Of a stretch of 64,000 bases of DNA, positions 1-12,005 are shown in pieces. The DNA lies in contig NC_133777.1 of assembly GCF_003597395.2 (NCBI RefSeq), positions 10,644,504 through 10,708,503 of the forward strand. Direction: 5' to 3'. Every line of letters begins with the position of its first letter. The first letter of the stretch is position 1. The DNA comes from Chelonoidis abingdonii (taxonomy: Eukaryota > Chordata > Testudines > Testudinidae). The translations under genes were made by a program, and so were the position numbers. Under the pieces are notes generated by a model. It was given only the letters and a program-made list of their open reading frames with translations. It did not search any database and was not told the DNA's origin.

Positions 1-2868
1 AATGTTACCAGTCTGGTCTGATCTGTACCATAGGGAATATGGGAAAGAGGTAGCTTCTGAAGGTGAAGGCCCGTTCCCCCCGTGACCATCTTTATCCCAA
101 TCCTGCAAAAGTGGAATACAAACAACTGCTTTAACTGATGCATCTGTTTTGTTAGATTCCTGGAAGGGAATTTGCAAAAGCCCCAGAAAGGAAATCCACC
201 TTTTCAGTGAGAATGCTCATTTTGATAAGCTGCCAGTTCTGAGCTAAGCCTCATTTAATAAAGATTTTAGTCTGTGGGGACCTGTCAGTAGAAGCTGAAT
301 TTGGGGAGAGTCTTATTCTTTCCATAGTGTGTGGAGGCTTTCAGCCATTGTTACAGAGAAACTGGATTAGAGTAACCAATTTAGAGGGACCCCTACCCTT
401 ACAGTAAGGGAGTGTTTCCTTGCTGTAAAATGGAGATTAGACTGTGTGGTAACAACCGAGGGAAAGAATGGGTTGTACTTTAATTTTAACCCATTGGAAC
501 ACCAGTATTCCGTTGCTGAGTAGTATGGCTTGGGTTTGAATTTGCAGTTAGAGAAAATACCAGTTTCATGCTAAATTATTCCTTCGTACTGGGTGGTTTG
601 GGTTCTTATTAGCTAACATTTTGTTTTGTACTGGGGGCCACTGAAATAAATTCTAGACCTTGCCCCCATGTGACCTGTGGTAATTAAGGGGTCCAACCTT
701 ACCTGCATCATCCTCTGTTGCAGCCCTGGCATTCTACAAAGATCTGGAAAGACCTCTGACTAGTCAACTTCTGGAGCCCACGTACCTTTAAGTGGCAACA
801 GTTTGTGTCATGTACACTGGCCAGACTGGAATACAAGCCTCCAGTGCTGAATGTATTCATTGTAAAATGAGGGGCAGGGGGAAGGGCAGTGATGGATGCT
901 TAGTCAAACTCTAACTGCAGTCTCAGGGCTTATCTATGTGCAGACACTCAGGAAAATTAATCTGAATTAATGAAAGCTGCACACTTAAAGCAGACTAATT
1001 ACAATACATTAAACCTACTAAAGTGAATGAAGATAAATTATCGCATGGTCTGGGGAAGATCTGGAAGGTCAGCTGCTTCCTTCACATTACCAGTTTTAAG
1101 AAACTGTCAGCATTGAAAGGCAATGAGCAGTGTTTGCAGTGGATAGGAGAAATGGGACTCCCTACTGGGCTTCTTAATGAGCGAGATGTGCTGGCCCTCT
1201 TTGTACCAGAGGCAAAGGTGGAGGAAATAGCTCCGGGGCTACTCTATATCCTCAGGATGTCGTGTCTCCCACCCGCCACACTCGTTACTGGTATCACTCA
1301 TTGGAATAAATAGGTATGAGTGCTCTATTGGCAGTGGACCAGTTTGCTTCATTTGTTCTTCTGGATGAGCATCTTTCTCTTCCCACACTCCTTTAACCGC
1401 CCTGCTTTTATTTTATATCTCAAGTTGCTGTGTGTAAATCCGGAAGGAACATTAGTCATAGATTGCAGTGAAAGCTTGCTTCTGGCAAAGGCTAATTATA
1501 AAGCAAACTATAAATAGTTCAGTCCAGCAGTGATTAAACTAACTGTACTGTTGGGATCCTCTCAAACTGTAGACACTTAGTTTAAAATCCATAACTGTCC
1601 ACTGGACTGAAATAGTTGAATTTTAAGCAGAAGCAATTTTTTTAGTTCAGTGGTGGAAGATGCAACACAAGTATATTGCAGCCAAATTCTTATCACTGCA
1701 CCTAACTCAGAAAGTTTGCTCATTGAAATCTTGTCTCTGTAGTTTAGTCTGGACCAAATATCACTGTAGACTGGATAGCGTCTGACTAACAGTTGTTACA
1801 CTTCATCCACTTCTGTAATGCAGGTGAAGTATTCCTGAAGTGTAAAGTAAATGGGTGGCTTTGGTTTGGGCCTTATGAAAAGTCCAATATGCAGATCAAG
1901 TGCCTCTCTTTTGGTTTGATGGTGAGGCCATATAATTGGCACTATATTTTACTGTGGTAGTGAAAATGACTGGCTCACTCATGGATCAATAGGTTGTGAT
2001 GAGGAAAAGTTAGCTCTTCCAGTAAGTACTTCATGCTGTTGCTTTTCAAGAATATGTGAAGGCTTTAGTGTCCTGCTTCAGAAGATTTTAATGAAGCTCC
2101 ATTCTTTACTAAAATAGTGGTATATCCCCTGGGAGACTATTTTAATCTGTTTACTGGCAACAGCTGGCTGCTGTGCCAGTGAATAGAACTGGCACCAGAA
2201 AATGGGGGAAATCTGAAGTTAATGTAGCCCAATAGGACTTGAAATAAGAAATTGTGTGCCCAAAACCAACCTTCCAGACCTCTTCCTCCTGTCTGCAGCA
2301 GCAATCTTTGAACAAGTTTTGGTTGCTCGGTAAAAATGTGTGGTATTTTTAAGCAAATAAAATCCTGCCCTATACTGTTGTAAAATCAAAAGTGGGGAAC
2401 CCATAGCTGCAAACTAAATGGAAGTGTTAACCCTTGCACCTGCGTCATCCTACCCCCTGTTGCAAAACCTTTCAGAGGGAAGGATCTCTTGATTTCAAAA
2501 TACTCTGTCTATCCCTAAAACAAGCACTGGACTGGCTTTGATGGACTAGATGAAGAGCTCTTCTCTTCCAGGAGACAAGTTTAAATTCTGATTTGAGGAG
2601 TAGTGACTGAAAGTTAGCATGCTGAAGCTGTTTAGTGGCCCAGGTGAGGGCTTCTCAAACTCTCTTACAGGTAGGATCATCTTACTTTCTCTCTATTACC
2701 TTGTAGACCTCTTGTCCGTATGCTATTACACAGATCACTTCCCCTCCCATGCATGATGGTCAGATGTCTTTGTGGCTGTCCTAATAGCAACTTTTCCATA
2801 TAAGAAGTTGCTGTTAAAGTATTTTGTATAGCAGCTAGAGAAAAAAAGAACCAAAACCACTTGACGTA

Positions 2869-2884
2869 TGTGCGTGCGCGCGCT

Positions 2885-2922
<38 letters not shown>
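2869..2922. repeat. Alternating GC/GT tract joined to (CT)17
   Basis: TGTGCGTGCGCGCGCTCGCG alternates pyrimidine and purine and runs straight into a (CT)n run at 2889-2922. Just past it, the minus strand reads like one end of a hAT element (CAGAGGTTCCCCAACTGTG, ending at 2963). Its partner end was not found. Confidence 0.85.
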
Positions 2923-2924
<2 letters not shown>

Positions 2925-3914
2925 ACCACCAATGATTCATGGATCACAGTTGGGGAACCTCTGGCCTCAGAACAATGAGTTGATGGTCTCAGCCCTTTCC
3001 AAAGGATAGGATTGCCCATCAATAAAACAAGTTACTCTTGGCACTAATTCGACCCCTCCCCACTCCCTCATTGATGTGATCTTAGTAGAGGTCAAGAAGT
3101 GCAGCATTCTGGAAACTGGACTACCCTTCACAGTGATAGTCCCTTCAACTGAGAATAAAGCACATGGTAGGGTCATGTGGATGATCTTGCAAGTGCCCAG
3201 ATAGTGCTAGCCATCCACTGAATGAATGGTGGCAATCTGTGTTGCCCCTGGTACCCTCTCTTGCTCTGGAACTTCTCCCTTTCTTGGCATTGGGATCTGG
3301 ATACTTGTTGCTCCTGTTTATTTTGTTAATGGTACTCTCAACACCAGGAATCTGTCAGACCTGTCCTAGAGTCAGGCAACTCTTCCAACAGCACACAGCC
3401 TGTGGTACTTTCCACTCCAGCCTCAATGGTACTGGATTTCTCTCTGAAACCAGTTTCATTTGGTTGGTGGTTTCTATCCTAGCAGTGCTGCACAATCACT
3501 GTTTCCGTATGCGCTGCTGCTGTTTTTATTTTGAAAGGTTGCTGCTACAGTGTAGCTACATGGATTTACGCTCGCATTCAAGGACTGCTCAATTTTTGAC
3601 TTCTGCCAGAAGTGTTGCTACAGTGGTAAAATGTTGCCCCTTCAGGCTGTCTCCTGATAAGTATGGTTCCTGCATCATTTACGATAATGGTTCTGATAGC
3701 TTGAGGAATCTGTGCTCTCCACGGCGAAAAGCCAAGTGCATAATTTTAAATTTACTCAGAAGAATGTGGCCTTGAATAACAGTCTCCTTATCCTGCAACA
3801 CTAAATCTGGGACTAAGGATTTTATCCAGCCTTGCAGTCCCTCTTTAAATACTAGTAGTTTAATCCTGGCAAGCAAGCACTGACTTGTCTTGAGTTGAAG
3901 CTAGTCTTTCACTG

Positions 3915-4048
3915 CAGGGCTGCCTGGGGGGAGGTGGGGCAATTTGCCCGACAAGAATATGGTATTCTATAGCATTGCAACTCCTTTTTATGGAAAGGGC
4001 CCCTGAAATTGCTTTGCCCCAGACCCCCAAATCCTTTGGGCAGCCCTG
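3915..4048. mobile_element. hAT-type MITE, 134 bp
   Basis: The ends are inverted: CAGGGCTGCC at the left and GGGCAGCCCTG at the right. They are flanked by a perfect 8-bp duplication TTTCACTG (3907-3914 and 4049-4056), the length made by hAT transposases. There is no coding capacity. Confidence 0.85.
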
Positions 4049-5929
4049 TTTCACTGCCATCCTGTCTCTGGGTCCTAAATTGTTTTGTTGGAAGGATTAG
4101 CAACCCCAGTCTTACACCATAAAAAAAAAAATAATAATGAAATCATTTATGTCCATTAGCTGAAAACAAACACTTCCTCTCTAACATGAACACAGAACCT
4201 TGGCATGCTCCCAGTCCTATTCAGCTGAATAGTTAGTGAAACAAATTAAAACTTCACTTCACAGTCCTGACTCTCTTTTGATTGGTTCTAGTCACTTGTC
4301 ACATCCAATCTTTGTTTTGGGGGAGGATGATGTCTCTTCATGCTGAGCTGCAGCTTGAAACCTTCACCACTGAAGAAAGACTATAGTGTGTTAGGAAGGG
4401 GGTGGATTATTAGTGAGGCTCCTGTTTCAGGCAGTAATGCTTCTCTGAGCATATCCATTGAAGGGGGAATTTTTGTTTTCTTGTGCAGTTTGCCTGGGAC
4501 TGTACCTTAGGTGTTGTAAAGGAATCTCAGTATGGCAGGTGCATTTAGTTGAGTACTATATGCTGGCAGATGGCAGGCCTTGGAAAGTGGGAATACGGTT
4601 GCCCTTTTGAAGACCCCTCTCTGTTCAGAAACTCTTAACAGCACACCCACCATGTGGTATGATCTAGTGAAGGGAATAGAACTCTCCCTTCTGTCCTCAT
4701 CGCCCCTATTTTGATAGATTCAGCTATGTGTGTGATTCTTGGTATGCCCTGTATACCTTTCTGTGCTGTCTTGTTAGGTATGCATTAATCACCTGTAGTT
4801 TATCTTCTGGCAGATGCTGTGGATTTATTGTCAAAGCCTTGATGATTATACTATGCTGCCATGTGGGCTACTTGCAATCCAACAGGCAGGCTGTAAACTG
4901 ATGCAAATCTCATGATGTATGGTTGACAAGTACCAAGTTGTGCCAACACTGACACAAGCTTGATTGGAAGTACAGTGAACTGTGCAGCTTGCAAGACTTC
5001 CCAGGACACTGATGCAGCTGGGGGTAGCTATAAAACAAAGTGGGTGGGAAGGAAAATACAAATCTATAAACTCTCCCTGAGGTTAACTTGGCATTTCGTC
5101 CATGGTATAACAGCCCTTGGTTAAATCCACATTTCATGTAACTGCAGCATTCCTCAGCTCAGTTGTCTGGCCAGGTAGGAGTTGTGTGTGTGGGTTTTGT
5201 TTGTTTTTTTAATTAAAAAACAACCACAAATCTTTTTTTGTAATATAGTGTGGGATTGTAGTGAGAAGAGGAGAGGGGAGAGAGGGAGATCAGGGAGATG
5301 ACATTGATTTAAAAATCCTTTGTTTTGCCCATGCCGGTACAGATCTGTATCTAAACTGCAGTCTACTAGGACTATTGGGTCAGCACTAAATCCTTGGGCT
5401 CCATTCCAGATATTAAAGCCATTCCTAAACTTTATTTGCTTTCTGGTTAGAATTTGGATGTTGGTGACTGTTAAAGGCAATCAGCTGAAGAATCTTTTAT
5501 TACATTAACGTGGAAAAGTGTGGATTTGATGTTACAATGTTCTGAATGGAGCATTTGTTTTTATTAATGAATCTAGTTTCACTGAGATTCTGATGAGAAA
5601 TTTGGAGTTAACACTGCACTCATATTTCTAATTGGGTATCGTTAAAGGAAACCACAGACATGAATAGAAGCAGACACACAAACTAGTTCTGAATGAGCAT
5701 TTCAAATTTATTGTACATTCCCATCTCCATTGCTATTACCTAGATAATTGTTTTTTGTCTCTGTACAGTATGTGGGACCATACAGGCCCAGCTTGAGCCT
5801 CCAAGATACTGCTGCACTGAGGATTGATTTTTAAAAGCAGAGACTCTCTCAAGTGTGGATAATAAATTCCACCCTCTGTTTCAAACCCACTCATGCACTT
5901 GGATTTCTAGTCTTAGTGTTGCTCTACCA

Positions 5930-6739
5930 CAGGGGTCGGCAACCTGTGACACGTGAGCCAATTTTGAGCGGCACGCAGCTGCCTGCCGCAGTCCCGGCCC
6001 CCAGCCTAACTCAGTCCTCCTGCCCACTGCTCTCTCCTGCGGGGGCAGGCGGCAGAAGCTTGGTCCTGCGGCAGCCAAGCTTCCCCCCTCCCCTGCTTCT
6101 TCCCCAAGCCTGGTGCTTTCCTGCCCTGCCCCCGCTCCTTCCCTGCGCCAGTCAGCTGATGGCCCTAGCAAGGGGGAGAGAGAAGAGCATCAGCATGCAC
6201 ACAGCTCTGTAGAGGACGCAGGGACGGAGCTTTGGGGAAGGGGGTGGAACAGGGCATATCCCTTCCAGCCTCTTGCCCTGAGCTGCTCAGGGCAGGGGGC
6301 TGAGAGCACCCTAGGAGCTGAGCACCCCAGCTCTGCCCTGACCCCCCCCCACCACACACACACACTCAGCCTTCTTCCCTGAGCCCCCTCCTCCAGCCCT
6401 ATGCCCTGACCCCTCAACTTCCCCCCCCCCAACATGTCTGGGGTCCCAGTCACAGGCCCTGATCAGCCTGCTGCCAGACTAGGTGAATAGAGCCCCAGGC
6501 TGGCAGCGAGCTGAGCAGGCTGGCAGCATAAGATCAGCATTTTAATTTAATTTTAAATGACGCTTGTTAAACATTTTGAAAACCATGTTTACTTTTACAT
6601 ACAATGGTTTAGTTATATTATATAGACTTATAGAAAGACCTTCTAAAAAGTTAAAATGTATTACCGGCACATGAAACCTTAAATTAGAGTGAATGAATGA
6701 AGACTCGGTGCACCACTTCTGAAAGATTGCCAACCCCTG
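5930..6739. mobile_element. Nonautonomous hAT element, 810 bp
   Basis: The terminal inverted repeats are CAGGGGTCGGCAACC and its near complement (13 of 15 match). They are flanked by a perfect 8-bp target duplication CTCTACCA at 5922-5929 and 6740-6747. The left and middle part is GC-rich with C runs; the right 200 bp is A/T-rich. No transposase frame remains. The GC-rich interior is not the TTYH3 promoter. Confidence 0.9.
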
Positions 6740-7135
6740 CTCTACCATTCATTTTGGAGGGAATATTTTATTTGTGAAGATTGAGACCTGCAGAAATGGA
6801 AACAAACTCTTAAACTTGTAGCTGTACAGTTCGACCAGCTGCCCGAGTATTGATCTCTGCTCTGGATTAAAGGCCAAATCTTGACTCATTCATGTGACTT
6901 GCAGACTCAGGAAGACAATAGTACGTTTATTATTTGTGACTTACTCCACACACCCACTTGTGAATATCTGTTTAATGAATCAGCTTAGTTTCATAAAGTC
7001 TTGTGTCCAGGAGAGGAGTCTGACCCATTCCATGAGTGCAAAATCCCTGGGACTCAGATCTGTGTCTGCCATGTGTTTATGCTATAGAGGTGCCTCTGAT
7101 GTAACTTATTTATTTATTTTTTTTGTCTTCCTCAG

Positions 7136-7305
7136 GCTTTATTGCTGCTTGGTGGTGTTGCCCTGTCCTGCCTTGCTCTGGATCTCCTTTTCCTCCTGTT
7201 CTACTCATTCTGGCTGTGCTGCCGCCATCGAAAAAGTGAAGAGCACTTAAATGCAGATTGCTGCTGCACTGCTTGGTGTGTGATCATAGCGACCCTTGTC
7301 TGCAG
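7136..7305 (+). CDS. TTYH3: TTYH3 exon 2: first membrane segment and start of second
   Basis: The exon is 170 nt and follows acceptor TTCCTCAG; the donor is TGCAG|GTAAG. It encodes about residues 42-97 plus two bases of the next codon (numbering assumes 41 residues from exon 1). The hydrophobic run from ALLLLGG to FLLFYSFW is membrane segment 1. A short basic/acidic cytosolic loop follows (CCRHRKSEEHLNAD). A cysteine-rich start (CCCTAWC) then opens membrane segment 2, which crosses the junction into exon 3. The acceptor, donor and phase 2 end all fit the next exon. A few substitutions from the human protein are seen in segment 1 and the loop. Confidence 0.96.
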
Positions 7306-10300
7306 GTAAGTTTACATTTCGTCGGTAGGGTAAATTAACGTCGCCTATTTTGTCACTGCTACTTCCTCCACTGTATCCCTCCCATGCCATACATATGCTG
7401 AGCATCAGCTACTGACACAGTGACTCAATATATTGGATACAGGATGTTGTTGGAAACAGCCTCCTCTCTTCTGGTGTACTCTTAACTTTTAAAATCCAGC
7501 ATAAACTTTTCTGATTGCTATTCCACACCTTACTGCATAATGGTTTGAGTCATATGATGACTATAAAGTGCCATAACAGCAGCAGGGGATTTGCCATTTA
7601 CTAGCAGTTAAACAGGGACCTTGTTCTGAGAGGCTTATCACCTAATTAAAATGGATGCAGGCTTAGTCAGGAATTTTACATTGGAAGCAGGTTTCCTTAA
7701 GAAAATAACACATAGGTAGGTGGATTTAGGGGTAAAAAATCATGGCTCTTCCTCTTGGAGTTTGGAATACTGACTTCTTCCTATATAAATAGTATCCAGT
7801 GCTTGCAATCCTGATTGCTCCATTTTTATCCCTTTGGTAAGACTGCTGCACTGCCTTAAGGATCACTAGTGATGTTGCTAGTGTCAACCACTAAGGTTTT
7901 AATGCCAGAAACATTTGGAGGAGGTGGGGGAGACTGGTAGCATGTGGATAATGGGGAAAGAGAATACAGTCCTATTGGATTCTGCTTTTGGGTTGCTGCA
8001 GACCAGGAACCCTGCCTTCCAAAAAGTTAGTGGCAAGAGTTAGGAAATAGAAAACTCAGTTAAACAATTTCTGAAACAAACCCGGAGCTTAATTTGGACA
8101 GTGTGGCAAAAATAATACTCTGCAGCCTGTGAACTGTGAGTAAGTACCTCTGCATGTGTATCAGTCCCTGCTGTTTCTTGACAGCATCTGGGCTGACTAG
8201 TGTCTCCAGTGTCCATAGTGCATACTCCCAAAACTAGTCCTGCTGTGGAGGTGATCTCCTAGGTGTGGTCATGGTGATCTTATGTTTAGAAATATCATGC
8301 AACTCTACAGGATTAGATTATCATGCATCATCCTTGTTTCTAACTCTTAAAGTATTCTGAGAATACTTGGGAGAAGATCATGCATTCCTTGACCATGCAA
8401 ACTACTAAGTCAGTCAGACCAGGCCTTAATTTTTACTTGTGCTGTTCTGAACACACTGATCAGGTGCAGTTCTAGTGAATCAGCACTGTAAACAGCTAGA
8501 AGCCTGGGAGAATCATTAGGGGGCTTTTGCTTTGGTTTACAGTTCTTCTCTAACTTGCAGGGAATTCTTCACTGCTGAGGAAAGCAAAGGGAGAGAAATG
8601 GGGAGGGGTTTGTCTGTCTTCCCCCTCTTTCTCCTCACCTGGTGAGTTAAGTGGCTGTTTGGACTGCAGCATTCAGGTTTGCATGGTGGCAGGGCCGTAT
8701 TTTGTGGATAAGGGGCTTAGTTGCCTGAGGAGAGATTAGCTTGTACTCTGTACATGTTCGCATTTGCTCTTTCCAGGCACAGGGCAAAGAGAATAGAAAC
8801 CCTCTGAAGTGTTGGAGCAAACACAGTGAAGCAGAGCAGTGCATTCTGTTGTGAGCATAGAAAACTGGAGATGGATTCACCTTTAAAGGCTGAGATTCTC
8901 AGTGTTTGAGAAGGGCTGGCATCGTGTCACACACTGGCTTCTGTTCAGAGAGTAACTGTGCCTTTCTAGGCAAATAAAGATGTATTGAGTGGAAAGGGGG
9001 GGAAATAGTTTTCAGAGAATAAATCTAAACTCCCAGTCACCTTGCTTGTATGTGGACCCAGGAGCTTTAGCCGCATGAACAGCCACTCCCAATTTATTTG
9101 AAAGTGCTGTGTTCCTAACCTTTCATTATAGGAGCTTAAATGATGCTATTTATAAATGTGCTGCTGCAGGCTCTTGGTAGCTATTGTTATGCAGTGGTTT
9201 TGTGTCCAAGGCATCTGCAATAGTGAAGTTTTTAAACTGTAGAAAGGGTGAGACAAGAAATGTTGTTGTGGGTTTCGTGCCTCCCAAAACAGGCAGGTAA
9301 AAGGTTAAGGCTTTGCACCAAAATTACTGATGATACACCCCACAAAAAACTGGTGTTTGAAAGTAATCTAGAGAGAATATCTTCTGAAATCTCAACTAGC
9401 TGCTTCAATGTGTGATTTTGCCAAGCATGAATCGGGAGGAATGTGTCTTTACAGCAAAGGTTTATGATTTGTCCAAGCAATATCTTCTTCTTTCCTTCCT
9501 CCTCCGAGGAAAATGTCTTACTAGACTCTTCATTTATTTTATATTTGCCCCTCTCCCACCCCACCGAATTGATAAATGGCTAGCTCATGAAGCGGTAGTT
9601 CATAATCACTGGTGGTGATTGAAAGTGTTGTCCAAATGCTGCTTTCTCTCTGTCTTTGTAACCTGCAGCTCTGGTAAGCTGCCTATTTCTTCAGATATCC
9701 TACTGCTAGAGGTGGGAGTACAGGAGAGTTTATGGCTGGCTAAGGAACACAAACAGTATGGACAACCCTTTGCTTTCTCTGCACTTTAAAAAGGGTCTAG
9801 ATGTCACAGATTAGCTTGTAGTGCTATTCAGACTAGTCGACTGGGTATATATTTTACCGCAGGACTCGAACTAAGGGTGGCAGACTGGCAGATTCCAATG
9901 TATTTTAGGGTGACTGGGAATACGACTACTCCAGATGTCTGTCTTCCAGCAGCTGGAGAAATAATATGTAATTGACCTCTGGCTCTGGCTTGTTCTAGGA
10001 TGATTACAGAGAGATTCTGCTTGTTTAGCAAAGCTGGCCAACATGGACTATTGATGTGAGGAATGGATACTACCACTTTTGTGCAAAGATGAAAATGTAT
10101 AGCTTGGCTGTTCAGACAGTGAAAGGTTCCCGATATCTAATCATTGAATCTCCTTTCAAATAAAAAGAACACAGTTGTGACTGATAGCTAATTCTCAGGA
10201 GGACAACAGCTAACTCTGGACTGTATAAGCACTCCAAATAACATTGCTGGACTTGCTCATCTGTGTAGTATCTTCTTTCCAGAGGGCTAGTTGCTCCATG

Positions 10301-10452
10301 AGCTGTCTTTGTCGTTTCTGAATACTTAAGAAGCCTGGTGATCAGTCTTTCATACTGGGGGCGTGAGTGTGTTTCTCACTTCAAGCCCTGCACCCTGAAG
10401 GCCCAGTATTACAGTAGTTTTTCCTCCTGAATAGGAAAACTGACTGAGACAC

Positions 10453-10520
10453 ACCAGGGACGTAGTGAGGGCCCTGATGCAAAAATAGATTAGGGGCCCC
10501 CTTTCCCAATTCTGAAATCC
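10453..10520. mobile_element. Possible hAT-like element end
   Basis: CAGGGACGTAGTGAGGGCCC resembles the terminal part of a reptile hAT family. The opposite end and a target duplication were not found, so its extent is unknown. Confidence 0.3.
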
Positions 10521-11916
10521 TCAAATGTTGCGTTGCTTTCCTTTACCAACATGGAAAATCAGAACATGTGTCTTATCCATAAATACTCCCAACACAATAT
10601 GCAGGCTGTCTAAACGCAAGTTCTCTTTACACATTTATACAAAAATCTCACTGTTCAGTGAGCTAGTGCTAAATTTTATGGTGCAGGAGCTCTGCAGACA
10701 TGATCTCAAGTTGGTAATTCTGTCAGTGTCTCAAATTTATCTTGTTTTGGATGTTTTTGTAAGGTAAAGCACCTGTATTCAAAACCTAACTAACGCTTTA
10801 CCAGTACATTTTATCTAATGAAAAAATCTGTGCAACAGCAGTTGAGACTTCATACAGTAGTAAATACATTGATACAATATGTATAAAACACCCTGTAACT
10901 CAGTTTTTATGTGCTGAACTTCTAAGTAGCAAAGCATATCCAAAGCACACATGTAGTAGGTCAAAAAGCCTTAGCGGGTCACCATTGTGTCTCCAGTTTC
11001 AAGTTGGTGCAGCTTTACTGGAACTAACTGGCACTACCGCTGTAAAAGATAGGGGAGTAATTTAGTGGGGAATCAAACCCAAATCTTCATACCCACATCC
11101 ACAATTTTGCCCATGGAACACAATTTGAGTACGAACAGCATTTGCTTCGTGTTCTCAAATCATGTGGCTGGGCACTAATGCAAACAAGTGGTGTCATAAA
11201 TGTGGTCTCTGTCACAAAACCAAACAAGGATCCATAGTGCCAAGTTATTTAAACTTTTTTTTTAAGCCACCACCTCCTCAACACTTTTCAAAGATCCTGA
11301 TATCCAATTCATTTTACATTATTATGGGTTGTCTGCTTACATTTTATAGAAATTTTACCTGACCTAGATAGAGAGCTAGCCCTCGCCAATATCTAACCTC
11401 TCTAAATACCTCTAAGATACGCTATTCAGGTAGGGTTTGATCCTGCTTTAATGAGGCACAGGTAACTGCTGTGCTCCAGTTACTTTTGGGCCACTCCATA
11501 AACCCAGTTTGACTGGTAAACACGCTAAGTTGACAATGGAAAATCATTATCAGAGTTACATAGGCACTAGAGTGCACCTGTGAATCTAGCCTACTTAGAA
11601 GAAGCATTTTGTAACAGAATAAGGAGATGAACTCTGATCAGGGGCTGCACTTGTCCACCACAACAGTACCTTGTGCAGACCCGGCATCTCTTTGAATGAG
11701 CTCCTCGCTGTTGAAGCAGTGACCATGGTCTGAATCCAGAGCAAGGGCCTGGGGGGACAGGCATAGTGTGGCAGGTGTGGTCTGAGCATCACAACAAGCA
11801 GCTCATGCTGCGGTAGGGAGCAGTTGGGGTAGGCGCAGGAGTGCTTTTGTGGGAACCCAGCTGGCTGGGGGCCACTTTCTGCCCTGCCTGCCTATAGGTA
11901 GACTGGCATAACTACA

Positions 11917-12005
11917 GATAACAAATAAATGCCTTAGTCTCTAAGGTGCCACAAGTACTTGTGTTCTTTTTATGGATACAGACTAACACAGCTGCTACTC
12001 TGAAA
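11917..12005 (+). repeat. Interspersed repeat, class not assigned
   Basis: The stretch containing GTCTCTAAGGTGCCACAAGT and GACTAACACAGCTGCTACTC is a sequence I recognise as repeated widely in turtle genomes. I cannot assign its class with confidence. Confidence 0.55.

Larger units (their letters stand above)
1..7135 (+). other. TTYH3: TTYH3 intron 1 (3' part)
   Basis: There is no exon or promoter-like CpG island here. The stretch holds a GC-alternating/CT microsatellite near 2869-2922, a 134-bp hAT MITE at 3915-4048 and an 810-bp hAT element at 5930-6739. The intron ends in a T-rich tract and TTCCTCAG at 7135. Several chance open frames occur, the longest 178 codons at 3239-3775. None resembles a known protein, and I treat them as noise. 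Confidence 0.8.

Noticed and set aside
3239..3775. 178-codon plus-strand frame with a hydrophobic, leucine-rich start
   Set aside because: No family resemblance, no supporting splice or promoter signal, and ordinary intron composition around it.
5853..6453. Several overlapping frames on both strands in GC-rich DNA
   Set aside because: They lie inside the 810-bp hAT element and result from its low stop-codon content.
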